From NCBI RefSeq assembly GCF_000717025.1, contig NZ_JNXG01000002.1:1116001-1180000 (forward strand): a stretch of DNA of 64,000 nucleotides. The letters run 5' to 3'. The stretch is from Streptomyces atroolivaceus. Lineage in GTDB: Bacteria > Actinomycetota > Actinomycetes > Streptomycetales > Streptomycetaceae. Every line of letters begins with the position of its first letter. Positions within the stretch are counted from its first letter, which is position 1. The notes under the pieces are model-generated. The model was not told where the DNA came from. It ran no database searches and saw nothing but the letters and a program-made list of their open reading frames with translations. Below, in pieces: positions 1 to 7,952 of the stretch. The position numbers were made by a program, and so were the translations under genes.

Positions 1-245
1 GCCGGGTCCACCGGGGTGACGACGAAGTCACCCTGACGGCGAAGGAGTTCGCCGTCCTGGAACAGCTCGTGCGGCGGGCGGGCGAGGTGGTCAGCAAGGC
101 GGACATCCTGGAGCACGTCTGGGACTTCGCCTACGACGGCGACCCGAACATCGTCGAGGTCTACATCAGCACCCTGCGCCGCAAACTCGGCGCCGCGTCG
201 ATCCGTACGGTCCGGGGCGCGGGCTACCGGCTGGAGGCGCTGTGA
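1..245 (+). CDS. OmpR/PhoB-family response regulator, C-terminal part (5' end outside window)
   Basis: The first 80 residues visible are a winged-helix DNA-binding domain (Trans_reg_C). The pattern runs LTAKEFAVLEQLVRRAGEVV, then an EHVWD segment, then VEVYISTLRRKLG and the closing IRTVRGAGYRLE hairpin, all hallmarks of OmpR-type regulators. The receiver domain lies before base 1. The stop codon overlaps the GTG start of the following kinase gene (GTGA), so the two are translationally coupled and form one two-component system. The regulated genes cannot be told from the sequence. Confidence 0.93.
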   Translation, partial: RVHRGDDEVTLTAKEFAVLEQLVRRAGEVVSKADILEHVWDFAYDGDPNIVEVYISTLRRKLGAASIRTVRGAGYRLEAL

Positions 246-1699
246 GGTCCGTACGGGCGAGGGCCGCCCTGGGCGCCACCCTGGTCGTCGCCGTCGCCCT
301 GACGGTCGCGGGGCTGGCCGTCCTGACGGTGCTGCGCGGCAACCTGACCGACCGGGCGGGCCTGGAGGCCGAGGTGGCGGCGCGTGAGGTGGCCGGGGAG
401 CTGGCCCTGGGCGTGGCGTACGGGGACCTGGAGCTCGGCGACGAGGACACCCACCCCGTCCAGGTGACCGACGAGGCGGGACGCGTCGTGGCCGTGTCGA
501 AGGACCTGGAGGCCATCTCGGGGACGGGCACGGCGCAGGTCGTACCGGCTCCCCCGGCGCCGGCCCCGAGCCCGGACGACGACGATGACGACGACGACGG
601 GAACGACCCGGCGCGCGGCGAGGTCTCCTCCGATCCGCCGGACTTCGCGAACGGCACGGCGACCGTCGGGGGAGAGGCGGCGGACTACCGCTTCGCCGCC
701 GTCGAGGCGACCACGGACCAGGACGTCACCCTGACCGTCCACGCGGGCGCCCCGCTCGCCGCGGAGCAGGAGGCCGTGACCACCGTACGCAACTCCATGC
801 TGACCGGGCTGCCTCTCATGCTGCTCGTCGTCGCCGGGGTGACCTGGCTGGTCACACGGCGGGCACTGCGCCCGGTCGAGGGCATCCGCCAGGAACTGGC
901 CGCGATCACCGCGTCGGAGGACCTCGGCCGCCGTGTGCCCGAGCCGGACTCGCGGGACGAGATCGCGCGGCTCGCCCGCACGACCAACGAGACCCTGACC
1001 GTGCTGGAGGCCTCGGTCGACCGGCAGCGGCGTTTCGTCGCCGACGCCTCGCACGAGCTGCGCAGCCCGATCGCCTCGCTCCGCACCCAGCTGGAGGTGG
1101 GCGCGGCCCACCCGGAGCTCCTGGACGTGCCCGGCGCGGTCGCCGACACCGTACGGCTCCAGGTGCTGGCCGCCGACCTGCTGCTGCTCGCCCGGCTGGA
1201 CGCGGGGGAGCGGCCGGGGCGCACGCCGGTCGACCTGGGCGCCCTGGTCCGCGAGGAGGTGTCCCAGCGCGCGGCCGACCGGATCCCGCCGGAGGTGTCC
1301 GTGGCGGCTGCCGGGCAGCTCGAAGTCAGCGGCTCGCGAGGGCAGTTGGCCCGGGTGGTCGGCAATCTCCTGGACAACGCCGAGCGTCACGCGGAGCGCA
1401 TGGTCGCCGTCTCGGTGAGGGGGGACCGGGGTGACGTGCTCGTGGAGGTCACCGACGACGGGTCAGGCGTCCCCGAGGCCGAACGGGACCGGATCTTCGA
1501 GCGCTTCGTACGGCTCGACGACGCCCGCAGCCGCGACGACGGCGGGGCCGGGCTCGGCCTGGCCATCGCCCGAGACGTGGCATCCAGGCACGAAGGCACG
1601 CTCACGGTGGGTTCGGCGCCGGGCGGGGGCGCGCTCTTCACCCTGCGGCTGCCGGGCCGGACCGGGGCCGGGCAGGAGCCGGCGGCCGGCGAAGGCTGA
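242..1699 (+). CDS. Sensor histidine kinase, HAMP-HisKA-HATPase
   Basis: This 485-residue membrane kinase partners the preceding regulator. It has a transmembrane helix at about residues 10-30, an extracytoplasmic domain to about 180, a second helix at about 182-203, and then a HAMP linker. The HisKA box is FVADASHELRSP, with phospho-acceptor His about residue 271. The ATPase domain has GNLLDNAERHA (N box), DDGSGVPE (G1), FERFVR (F box) and GAGLGLAIARDV (G2). The extracytoplasmic domain carries a run of eight consecutive Asp residues at about 111-119, flanked by Pro/Ala. That is unusual and could bind cations or simply be a spacer. The GTG start overlaps the regulator stop codon. The signal sensed is unknown. 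Confidence 0.93.
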   Translation: MRSVRARAALGATLVVAVALTVAGLAVLTVLRGNLTDRAGLEAEVAAREVAGELALGVAYGDLELGDEDTHPVQVTDEAGRVVAVSKDLEAISGTGTAQVVPAPPAPAPSPDDDDDDDDGNDPARGEVSSDPPDFANGTATVGGEAADYRFAAVEATTDQDVTLTVHAGAPLAAEQEAVTTVRNSMLTGLPLMLLVVAGVTWLVTRRALRPVEGIRQELAAITASEDLGRRVPEPDSRDEIARLARTTNETLTVLEASVDRQRRFVADASHELRSPIASLRTQLEVGAAHPELLDVPGAVADTVRLQVLAADLLLLARLDAGERPGRTPVDLGALVREEVSQRAADRIPPEVSVAAAGQLEVSGSRGQLARVVGNLLDNAERHAERMVAVSVRGDRGDVLVEVTDDGSGVPEAERDRIFERFVRLDDARSRDDGGAGLGLAIARDVASRHEGTLTVGSAPGGGALFTLRLPGRTGAGQEPAAGEG

Positions 1700-1711
1700 G
1701 AGCGGTCAGCG

Positions 1712-2188
1712 CTACGGCTTGCCGCGCCGGCCGCGCAGATGCTCCGCGATCGGGGTCAGCGCCGCGTGCAGTCCGGCGAGCTCCTCCGGGGAGAGCAGGT
1801 CCATGAAGTGCCTGCGCACCGACTCGACGTGGTGCGGCGCGACCTTGCGCATCGTCTCGCCGCCCAGCTCCGTGAGGACCGCGAACAGCCCACGGCGGTC
1901 CGACTCGCAGTGCTCCCGCCGGACCAGTCCGGCGTTCTCCATGCGGGTGATCTGGTGCGAGAGCCTGCTCTTGGACTGCAGCGTGGCGGAGGCGAGATCG
2001 CTCATCCGCATGCGCTGGTCGTCCGACTCGGAGAGGTTGACCAGGATCTCGTAGTCGTTCATCGTCAGGCCGAACGGCTGGAGGTCCTTCTCCAGCTGAT
2101 GCGTCAGCAGCCTGCTGACGTCAAGGTGGGTGCGCCAGGCGCACTGCTCCGCATCGGTCAGCCAGCGGGTGGCCGTCTCGGTCTCCAT
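1712..2188 (-). CDS. MarR-family transcriptional regulator
   Basis: A 158-residue winged-helix regulator. The recognition region reads MSDLASATLQSKSRLSHQI, followed by the wing RREHCESDRRGLFAVLTELG, the MarR pattern D-x-R-G. MarR proteins usually act as dimers that repress or activate nearby genes. Here the gene lies just downstream of three AIM24 genes on the same strand, separated by a hairpin. On the minus strand a TAGAAT element (bases 2200-2195) sits 6 nt before the ATG, so transcription could begin at the start codon and give a leaderless mRNA. From memory this resembles the DptR3/SAV4189 type of antibiotic-production regulators; that link is unverified. Confidence 0.9.
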   Translation of the reverse strand: METETATRWLTDAEQCAWRTHLDVSRLLTHQLEKDLQPFGLTMNDYEILVNLSESDDQRMRMSDLASATLQSKSRLSHQITRMENAGLVRREHCESDRRGLFAVLTELGGETMRKVAPHHVESVRRHFMDLLSPEELAGLHAALTPIAEHLRGRRGKP

Positions 2189-2224
2189 GTATGGATTCTA
2201 CCTAAGATGTTGAAAGCCGGACGA

Positions 2225-2278
2225 AGTCTGGGAGTGTGACCCCGCGCACGCGCCTGCCGACGTCACACTCCGCAGACT
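2225..2278. terminator. Long hairpin between AIM24 operon and marR
   Basis: Two nested inverted arms pair here: AGTCTG with CAGACT, and GAGTGTGAC with GTCACACTC, around a loop of about 21 nt. It lies just after the stop of the last AIM24 gene and before the marR start on the same strand. It may end or attenuate the AIM24 transcript, or act as an operator. There is no clear T-tract. Confidence 0.5.
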
Positions 2279-2283
2279 ACCGT

Positions 2284-3060
2284 TCACAGCCCGAAGCGAC
2301 GCTGGAGGTCCCCCAGTTGTCCGGGCATGCGGGGTGTGGAGCCGTGTTGACCGCCGCCCCCGGGCCCGCCTCCCGGCACACCCGGCTCGTGCGGGACCGC
2401 GCCCGTCGCCTGCTCGGGCATCAGCAGCTCGGTCGACTGGAGGAGGACCGTACCCGCCCCGACGAACTCGAACTGGTGCTCCTCGCCCGAGGTGCCGCCG
2501 ATCCCGGTCAGCGAGCGCAGCCCGCCCATCACGCCCTTCATGTAGCCGTGATCGTAGTGGTGACACGGTGAGGGGCAGTCCGCCCACCCCACCAGCGCCT
2601 GCGGGTCCACCCGCAGCGGCGGCTCCATGAAGACCACCGGCCCGTTGGACGCGGCCACGAACTTCCCCGTACCGATCAGGGTCAGGAAACCGGGCACGAT
2701 CGACTGCTTCAGCGCCAGCGTCGGCTGGTAGGCCAGCAGGTTGCCGGCGCGGATCGTCAGGTTGCCGTCCTCCAGGTCGAAGGAGTTGACGTCGAAGGCC
2801 CGGTCGGCGAGCAGCATCTTGCCGCTGCCCTCGGCCACCACCCAGTCGCTCGCGTGCAGGGGCGAGTGGAAGCTCGTACGGATCAGCCGCTCGAAGCGCC
2901 CGTGCCCGATGCCGTTGAAGTCGATCTGCCCGTAGTAGGCGATCATCTTGCCCTTCTGCAGGAACCACTGGCTCCCCTTGAGCTCCACGCAGAAGGTGTA
3001 CGCGTTGACGTTGTCGTCCGACGGCAGCGTCATCGGGTCGAATACCACCGGCGTGCTCAC
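2284..3060 (-). CDS. AIM24 family protein (third gene of three)
   Basis: This 258-residue protein belongs to the AIM24 (PF01987) all-beta family. Similarity to its two neighbours is visible in the repeated motifs GKMIAYYGQIDFNG, LADRAFDVNSFDLED and NLLAYQPTLAL. It ends in a Pro/Gly-rich tail (GGGPGGGGQ). Its HHYDH motif and WADCPSPC cysteine pair are absent from the other two copies and may bind metal. The start overlaps the upstream stop by 4 bases. Bacterial AIM24 proteins have no settled function. No signal peptide or membrane segment is visible, so it is probably cytosolic. Confidence 0.88.
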   Translation of the reverse strand: MSTPVVFDPMTLPSDDNVNAYTFCVELKGSQWFLQKGKMIAYYGQIDFNGIGHGRFERLIRTSFHSPLHASDWVVAEGSGKMLLADRAFDVNSFDLEDGNLTIRAGNLLAYQPTLALKQSIVPGFLTLIGTGKFVAASNGPVVFMEPPLRVDPQALVGWADCPSPCHHYDHGYMKGVMGGLRSLTGIGGTSGEEHQFEFVGAGTVLLQSTELLMPEQATGAVPHEPGVPGGGPGGGGQHGSTPRMPGQLGDLQRRFGL

Positions 3061-3707
3061 AGCTTCTCCTCCGACGCCTGGACGTACACCGCTCCGTTGC
3101 CGCTGAGCTCCAGCTGGAACGCCTCACCGGAACCGCGTCCCACCATGTCGCGCAGGCCGAGCGCGGTGGACAGCTTGTTGGTCACGTCCCCGTGGTGGGC
3201 GACGTACGCCTGCGGGTCCACGTGCACCGGCCTCCCGGGCGTGATCGGCAGCTCGACGACCCCGCCGTGGGCCATCACGGCGACCGCTCCGTGACCCTTG
3301 AGCGTCGTCGTGAAAAGGCCCTGCCCGGTCATCTGGCCGCGCACCATGCCCATCACCCCGCCCTGCGACCCCATGAAAAGGGTGCCCTGCTGGAGTGTTC
3401 CGTCGAAGGCGAGCAGCCGGTCGGCCTCCACGCAGAGGGTGTCGCCGGCCAGGTTGATCACCTGGATGTGGTGCCCCCCGTGGCCGAACATCACCAAGCC
3501 GTTTCCCTCGACGGTCATCAGCGGGGTCGCCTCGCCGGCCAGCCGCCGGCCGATCATCGACCCCAGGCCGCCCTGGCCGCCCTGGACGTTCGGGGTGAAC
3601 GAGACGTCGCCCCGGTACGCGAGCATCGCGCCGCGCTGGCTGTACATCTTCTGGCCGGGCCCCACGACCGCCTCGACCATCTTCGCGTTGATCTCACGGA
3701 ACGGCAT
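3057..3707 (-). CDS. AIM24 family protein (second gene of three)
   Basis: A 216-residue AIM24-fold protein. It shares with its neighbours GAMLAYRGDVSF, TVEGNGLVMFGHGGHHIQVINL, an EADRLLAFDGTL segment, GLFTTTLKGHGAVAVMAHGG and the closing GSGEAFQLELSGNGAVYVQASE. Its ATG shares one base with the upstream stop (TGATG) and its own stop overlaps the next start by 4 bases, so the three genes form one tightly coupled operon. Equal spacing of motifs suggests tandem gene duplication followed by divergence, perhaps giving a hetero-oligomer. Cellular role unknown. Confidence 0.88.
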   Translation of the reverse strand: MPFREINAKMVEAVVGPGQKMYSQRGAMLAYRGDVSFTPNVQGGQGGLGSMIGRRLAGEATPLMTVEGNGLVMFGHGGHHIQVINLAGDTLCVEADRLLAFDGTLQQGTLFMGSQGGVMGMVRGQMTGQGLFTTTLKGHGAVAVMAHGGVVELPITPGRPVHVDPQAYVAHHGDVTNKLSTALGLRDMVGRGSGEAFQLELSGNGAVYVQASEEKL

Positions 3708-4345
3708 CAGACATCGCCCCCGACGGTGTTCCGCTCGCTGGGCTGTACATAGACGAGGCCGTCGCCCTCGAAGCGGATCTGGAAGGACTCCCCGGAACCC
3801 TCGCCCATGATCGTGCGGAAGTTCACCCCGGACTGGAAGTGCTGCTGGAGTCTGCCCTGGTGGGCGATGTAGGCGCCGGGGTCGACGTTCAGCGGGTACT
3901 GGGGCGTCACCCGCAGCACCACGGCGGAGCCGTCCGACATGATCGCCGCCTGGCCGGTGCCCTCGACGGTCGTGGTGAACAGGCCGTTGCCGCTCGCGCC
4001 GCCGCGGAGACCCGTGAACGAGGTGCCGGTGCGCAGCCCGCCGTCGGTGGCCAGCAGATTGCTCGCCTCGACGTACAGCGTGTCGCTGTGCAGCGAGACG
4101 AGGTTGATCTCACTCGCCCGGTCGGCGAAATAGCAGGTGCCCTGCCCCTTCACCTCCATCATCACCATCTGTTCGCCGGTCAGCCGGCGGGTCACCATCC
4201 CGCGGAGGCCCTCACCGCCGCCCGACATCTTCTTGAAAGCCATCTGGCCGTCGTACGCGACCATCGAGCCGTTCTTCGCCTTGACGGCATCGCCGGTCAG
4301 GTCGACGGCGAGCGTCTTGCTGCCTTGGAGTCGGAACATCGCCAC
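3707..4345 (-). CDS. AIM24 family protein (first gene of three)
   Basis: A 212-residue AIM24-fold protein and the first gene of the three-gene operon. Conserved elements include GSMVAYDGQMAFKK, GQGTCYFADRASEINLVSL, YVEASNLLATDG, GNGLFTTTVEGTG and a C-terminal GEGSGESFQIRFEGDGLVYVQPSE that closely matches the second gene. No export signal or transmembrane helix is seen. The 200 bases upstream face the divergent DUF3817 gene and must hold the operon promoter. Function is unknown. Confidence 0.88.
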   Translation of the reverse strand: MAMFRLQGSKTLAVDLTGDAVKAKNGSMVAYDGQMAFKKMSGGGEGLRGMVTRRLTGEQMVMMEVKGQGTCYFADRASEINLVSLHSDTLYVEASNLLATDGGLRTGTSFTGLRGGASGNGLFTTTVEGTGQAAIMSDGSAVVLRVTPQYPLNVDPGAYIAHQGRLQQHFQSGVNFRTIMGEGSGESFQIRFEGDGLVYVQPSERNTVGGDV

Positions 4346-4548
4346 GGTGCGACGTTAGCCGCAGAGGGCCCCGCCGGACAGAGCCCGGGGGCCGATCCCG
4401 ACCCCGACATGACCCTGATATGCACGGATACGTGCACCGGCGGCCGGACCCGGACCCCCCGCCCGGCGGGGCCGGGGGCGATGCCACAATGGCACTGCTT
4501 GTGCCTGCGTTCACAAGCCGACTCGCCCCTCCCACCGAAGGTGCCCTC

Positions 4549-4899
4549 GTGGACATCAAGACCGCTTCCGCCCTGCACCGGCTGCGCCTCATCTCGCTTC
4601 CCGAGGCGCTGTCCTTCCCGGCGCTGCTCATCTTCGGCTCGCTGCTCATGCGGGTCTCGGACATCGACTTCCTGATGCCGCCCCTCGGCGCGCTGCACGG
4701 CCTTCTCTTCACGATCTACGTGGTGTTCCTGCTGGACGTCTGGGTCAAGGCCAAGTGGCCGCTCAAGCGCGTCGCCCTGTTCTTCCTCCTCGCGGTCGTG
4801 CCCTTCGGCGGCCTCTACGGCGAGAAGCTGCTCAAGAAGTACGAGGCCGACGGCGTCATCGCCGCCCGTGCCCGCGCCGAGGGGACGGTCGACGCGTGA
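4549..4899 (+). CDS. DUF3817 small membrane protein (copy 1)
   Basis: I take the GTG at 4549 as the start: GAAGG lies about 8 nt upstream and it gives 116 residues, near the usual family length. The protein has three predicted membrane helices and the family hallmark [25 protein letters not shown], then a third helix ending [10 protein letters not shown]. The function of DUF3817 is not known. It overlaps the next gene by 4 bases. A paralogue sits at 9899-10231. Confidence 0.85.
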   Translation: MDIKTASALHRLRLISLPEALSFPALLIFGSLLMRVSDIDFLMPPLGALHGLLFTIYVVFLLDVWVKAKWPLKRVALFFLLAVVPFGGLYGEKLLKKYEADGVIAARARAEGTVDA

Positions 4900-5189
4900 T
4901 CGTCGCCTTCTCCGTCAGTCCGGTGGGCGTCGGCGAGGACGTCGGCGAGTACGTCGCGGACGCCGTGCGTGTCGTCCGCGAGTCCGGGCTGCCCAACCGC
5001 ACGGACGCGATGTTCACCTCGGTCGAGGGCGAGTGGGACGAGGTCATGGACGTCGTCAAGCGCGCCGTCGCCGCCGTCGAGGCCCGTGCGGGCCGCGTCT
5101 CCCTGGTGCTGAAGGCCGACATCCGGCCGGGTGTCACCGACGGTCTGACCTCCAAGGTCGAGACGGTGGAGCGGCACCTGGCGGAATGA
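4896..5189 (+). CDS. MTH1187-family thiamine-binding-type protein (DUF77)
   Basis: A 97-residue ferredoxin-like-fold protein with the family features: an N-terminal strand [21 protein letters not shown], a central [22 protein letters not shown] and a late strand [11 protein letters not shown]. Members of this family (MTH1187/YkoF-like) bind thiamine or related molecules in solved structures; binding here is inferred. The GTG start overlaps the DUF3817 stop (GTGA), so the two are co-translated. A strong hairpin follows. No riboswitch or thiamine gene is nearby. Confidence 0.85.
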   Translation: MIVAFSVSPVGVGEDVGEYVADAVRVVRESGLPNRTDAMFTSVEGEWDEVMDVVKRAVAAVEARAGRVSLVLKADIRPGVTDGLTSKVETVERHLAE

Positions 5190-5220
5190 CCCCGCCCCGT
5201 CCCGCCCACGCGCACACGAG

Positions 5221-5244
5221 AGAGCCCCCGGTACCGGGGGCTCT
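5221..5244 (+). terminator. Intrinsic-type terminator after the thiamine-binding gene
   Basis: A perfect 24-base palindrome whose half is AGAGCCCCCGGT. It sits 31 nt after the stop codon and ends the DUF3817-DUF77 operon. The U-tract is weak, as is usual in Streptomyces. Confidence 0.8.
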
Positions 5245-5336
5245 TCCCGTTCGGGCGAACGGATCCCCTCACTCGGACCTTCCCCGGTCGACACGTCGTC
5301 GTATCTGCCCTTCTGTGGGGATACACATTTCCGACC

Positions 5337-6791
5337 ATGGGAGGCGTGATGCCGTCGGAGGGCTACGACCACGACAGTCGCGGCTGTCTCGCGGGCGTGC
5401 TCGCGGAACCGCCCGCGACGACGGGGTACCGGGTGCGGTACCGCGTCCTCCCGCGGGCCGCGAGGTACCGAATAGGAACAGTCCTGCTGATGGCGCTCGC
5501 CCCCGCGCTCGCCGGAGCGCTGCTGCTCCACGTGCTGTGGCCCACGCACTGGGCCGATCACGGGAGCGGCCAGGGACGGCTGATGCCTCCCGCCGACTCC
5601 GTGACCCTGGTGTCCGTCGCACTGCTCGAGCTGTTTTTGCTGGTCAACGTCATCGCTGTCGCGCACGCCGTGTGGGTGGCCCGGGATCCGGTCCCGGTGC
5701 TCCCGGAGCGCGGCGCCGGGCTCGCCTTCCTCGTCACGTACGTGCCGGGCAAGGAGCGCCTCTCCACCGTGAGGGCCACCCTGGAGGGCGCCGTACGGAT
5801 GCGGCACCCCGGACCGCTGGACGTCTGGCTGCTCGACGAGAGCGACGACCCGGAGGCCAGGATGCTCTGCGCGGAGCTGGGCGTGCACCACTTCACCCGC
5901 CTCGGGGTGCCCGAGTGGAACCGGACGGCGGGCCCGCACGAGGCGGGCACGAGGCACGGCAACTACAACGCCTGGCTCGCCAAGCACGGTGACGCCTACG
6001 ACTTCTTCGCCTCCGTGGACACGGGCCACGTCCCGCTGCCGGGGTTCCTGGAGCGGATGACGGGCTACTTCCGTGACCCCGACATCGCCTTCGTCGTCGG
6101 CCCGCCGGAACCCGGACCGGACTCACCGGCCGGCACCGGGGCCGACGGGTCCGCCCGGTTCCCCTTCCACGCGCTGCTCCAGCGGGCCGGCAACCGCTAC
6201 GGCGCGCCCGTGTTCGCCGGCACCGGCCGCGTCATGCGTGTCGCGGCGCTGCGCCGGGCGGGCGGCTTCCACGATTCGGCCGCCGGGGACCTGGCCAGCG
6301 GGTTCGAGATCCACCGCCGGCGCAACCCGCTGACCGGACGCCACTGGCGCTCGGTGCACACCCCGGACGTCCCGGTGGCCGGAAAGGGCCCGTCCGTCCC
6401 GGCGTACGTCCTCACCCAGCGGCTGCGCCGCTCTCGGGGGGCGTACGGGGCGCTGTCGCGGCAGTACGGGAGGGCCCTGTTCCGGGTTCCGCCCGGACGG
6501 CTCATCGGCTACACGCTGACGCTGCTCCGCCGCCCCGTGGCGGTCGTCACCTGTCTGTTCGGCGCGCTGAGCTGTCTGCTGGCCGTCGCCCATGCGCAGA
6601 TGCGCGTCTGGGCCGTGTGCGCCCTGGTGGCCACCGCGCTCCCGCCGGCCCTGGAGTGGTGCCGCACGCGGCTTCGGGAGCGGGGGAGGAGCACGGCCCG
6701 GGAACGGTCCCGCACGGTGCGGCCCGTCCAGGAGGCGGAGCCCGCGCTGGCCGCCGCCACCACCGCGAGCAGCCCGGTCGCGGGGAACTGA
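5337..6791 (+). CDS. CesA-like family 2 glycosyltransferase, membrane-bound, with altered catalytic motifs
   Basis: A 484-residue protein with two N-terminal helices (about residues 45-65 and 80-103), a GT2 domain and C-terminal helices (about 395-440). The cellulose-synthase-like layout is clear: LDVWLLDESDDPE, FFASVDTGHVPLPGFL, FAGTGRVMRVAALRRAGGF, AGDLASGFEIHRR, HWRSVHTPD and QRLRRSRGAYGAL. Two key motifs are changed. The usual DxD before HVP reads DTG, and the QxxRW motif reads QRLRR without the Trp. It may be a divergent or inactive transferase. ATG 5337 is used; ATG 5349, preceded by GGGAGG, is an alternative start. It stands alone, so its polymer substrate is unknown. Confidence 0.82.
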   Translation: MGGVMPSEGYDHDSRGCLAGVLAEPPATTGYRVRYRVLPRAARYRIGTVLLMALAPALAGALLLHVLWPTHWADHGSGQGRLMPPADSVTLVSVALLELFLLVNVIAVAHAVWVARDPVPVLPERGAGLAFLVTYVPGKERLSTVRATLEGAVRMRHPGPLDVWLLDESDDPEARMLCAELGVHHFTRLGVPEWNRTAGPHEAGTRHGNYNAWLAKHGDAYDFFASVDTGHVPLPGFLERMTGYFRDPDIAFVVGPPEPGPDSPAGTGADGSARFPFHALLQRAGNRYGAPVFAGTGRVMRVAALRRAGGFHDSAAGDLASGFEIHRRRNPLTGRHWRSVHTPDVPVAGKGPSVPAYVLTQRLRRSRGAYGALSRQYGRALFRVPPGRLIGYTLTLLRRPVAVVTCLFGALSCLLAVAHAQMRVWAVCALVATALPPALEWCRTRLRERGRSTARERSRTVRPVQEAEPALAAATTASSPVAGN

Positions 6792-6821
6792 TCCGCGCCC
6801 CGCACCGGTCTCCGGACCGTC

Positions 6822-6903
6822 ACCGGGGCGCGTGCTCAGGACGCCGGGCGCCGCTCGGGGCACCCGGGCCCGTGCTCAGGGCGCCGGGGCGCGCGCTCAG
6901 GGC
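6822..6903. repeat. Four imperfect tandem copies of about 21 bp spanning the stop of the downstream gene
   Basis: On the minus strand four consecutive units follow the pattern GCCCTGAGCrCGsGCCCCGG. The first contains the TGA stop of the ArsR-like gene, and two of the other three also contain TGA. It looks like local tandem duplication of the gene's 3' end. Confidence 0.75.
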
Positions 6904-7883
6904 TCCTGCGCCGCGAGCGCGATACCCAGCGGGGTGCGTTCGTACAGCACCTGATGCCCGTACCGTCGCGACGTGAGCAGCCCCGCCGCGCGCAGCGCCG
7001 ACAGATGGGCGGACACGGAGGACGGGGCGAGCGAGAGCCGGTGGGCCAGCGTGCTCGTTCCCGCCGGTTCGCCGAGGGCGCACAGCACGTCGGCGCGGGC
7101 CCTTCCCAGGAGCCGGGCGAGCGCGTCCGGTGTCCGCCGGGCCGACTCCGTCCACAGCCCGCCGATCCCGCGCGCGGGATAGATGACGGCGGGCTGCCAG
7201 GGCGGTTCGTAGCCACCGACCACCTCCGGCCACACGAAGACGCTGGGCATCAGGACGAGCCCCTGCCCGCCCAGGACCCGGCTGTGGTCGCCGCGGGTGC
7301 CGGACACCGTCAGGGTCGAGTGCGCCCAGCGCAGCTGCGGGCTGATCTCGCCGAGCAGCCGCTCGAAGCCGACCTCGGCGAGGCGGCGGGAGTGGAAGGC
7401 GACATCCGCCTCCAGCAGGGCCCGCAGCCGGGGCCAGTGCGGCTCGACCATCACGTGCCACGCCCGCTCCAGCAGATCCGCCAGTTCCTGGACCGCCCGT
7501 GCCGGGTCGGCCAGCAACCGCCGCCCGGCGGGAGAACGCAGCCCGCCAGGTCTGTCGGCGAGCGCGAGGGCCATGTCACCGCGGGCGGCTTCGGGATCCG
7601 TCGCGCGGACGGCCGCGATCTCCTCGGGGAAGGTGGCGAGAGGTCCGAGCGGTGGAGGGCAGATGAAGTCGGGGTTGTGGCCGCCGTCCGGCATCAGCAG
7701 CCACAGCGGCGCGAGGTCCAGTCCGGAGGCCGCCGCGGCGGTCTGCCGCAGCCAGGGCAGGTGGTACCCGTGCCGGGCGGGCCGCCGGAGGGTGCGCACG
7801 GCCTCCTGCGTCTCCCAGAGCGGCGAGAGCGCGAAGCGGCAGCGGAGCAGATCGCTCTCGTCGAAGTACAGGTGGAACGGCAT
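6897..7883 (-). CDS. ArsR-like winged-helix regulator with large N-terminal domain
   Basis: I use the ATG at 7883, which gives 328 residues; a TTG at 7895 would add four but lies inside an operator-like dyad. The C-terminal third is a winged helix: ARADVLCALGEPAGTSTLAHRL, SLAPSSVSAHLSALRAAGLL, then TSRRYGHQVLYERT. The N-terminal region has the form of DUF5937, often found in Streptomyces ArsR-type regulators (FALSPLWETQEAVRTLR, HYLPWL-like segment, HNPDFICPPP). It is divergent from an MFS exporter across a short dyad, the classic arrangement for a repressor of its neighbouring efflux pump. Confidence 0.87.
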   Translation of the reverse strand: MPFHLYFDESDLLRCRFALSPLWETQEAVRTLRRPARHGYHLPWLRQTAAAASGLDLAPLWLLMPDGGHNPDFICPPPLGPLATFPEEIAAVRATDPEAARGDMALALADRPGGLRSPAGRRLLADPARAVQELADLLERAWHVMVEPHWPRLRALLEADVAFHSRRLAEVGFERLLGEISPQLRWAHSTLTVSGTRGDHSRVLGGQGLVLMPSVFVWPEVVGGYEPPWQPAVIYPARGIGGLWTESARRTPDALARLLGRARADVLCALGEPAGTSTLAHRLSLAPSSVSAHLSALRAAGLLTSRRYGHQVLYERTPLGIALAAQEP

Positions 7884-7894
7884 GGACCCACTCA

Positions 7895-7916
7895 ACTTTC
7901 GGCGTGATCCGAAAGT
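7895..7916. promoter_or_regulatory. Operator-like dyad between arsR-like gene and MFS gene
   Basis: Perfect 8-bp arms ACTTTCGG and CCGAAAGT flank a 6-bp spacer in the 69-bp divergent region. The position suits a single operator controlling both genes. Confidence 0.65.
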
Positions 7917-7952
7917 CTACGGACGTCGGGAACCGTCCGCCAGGCTGCGTCC

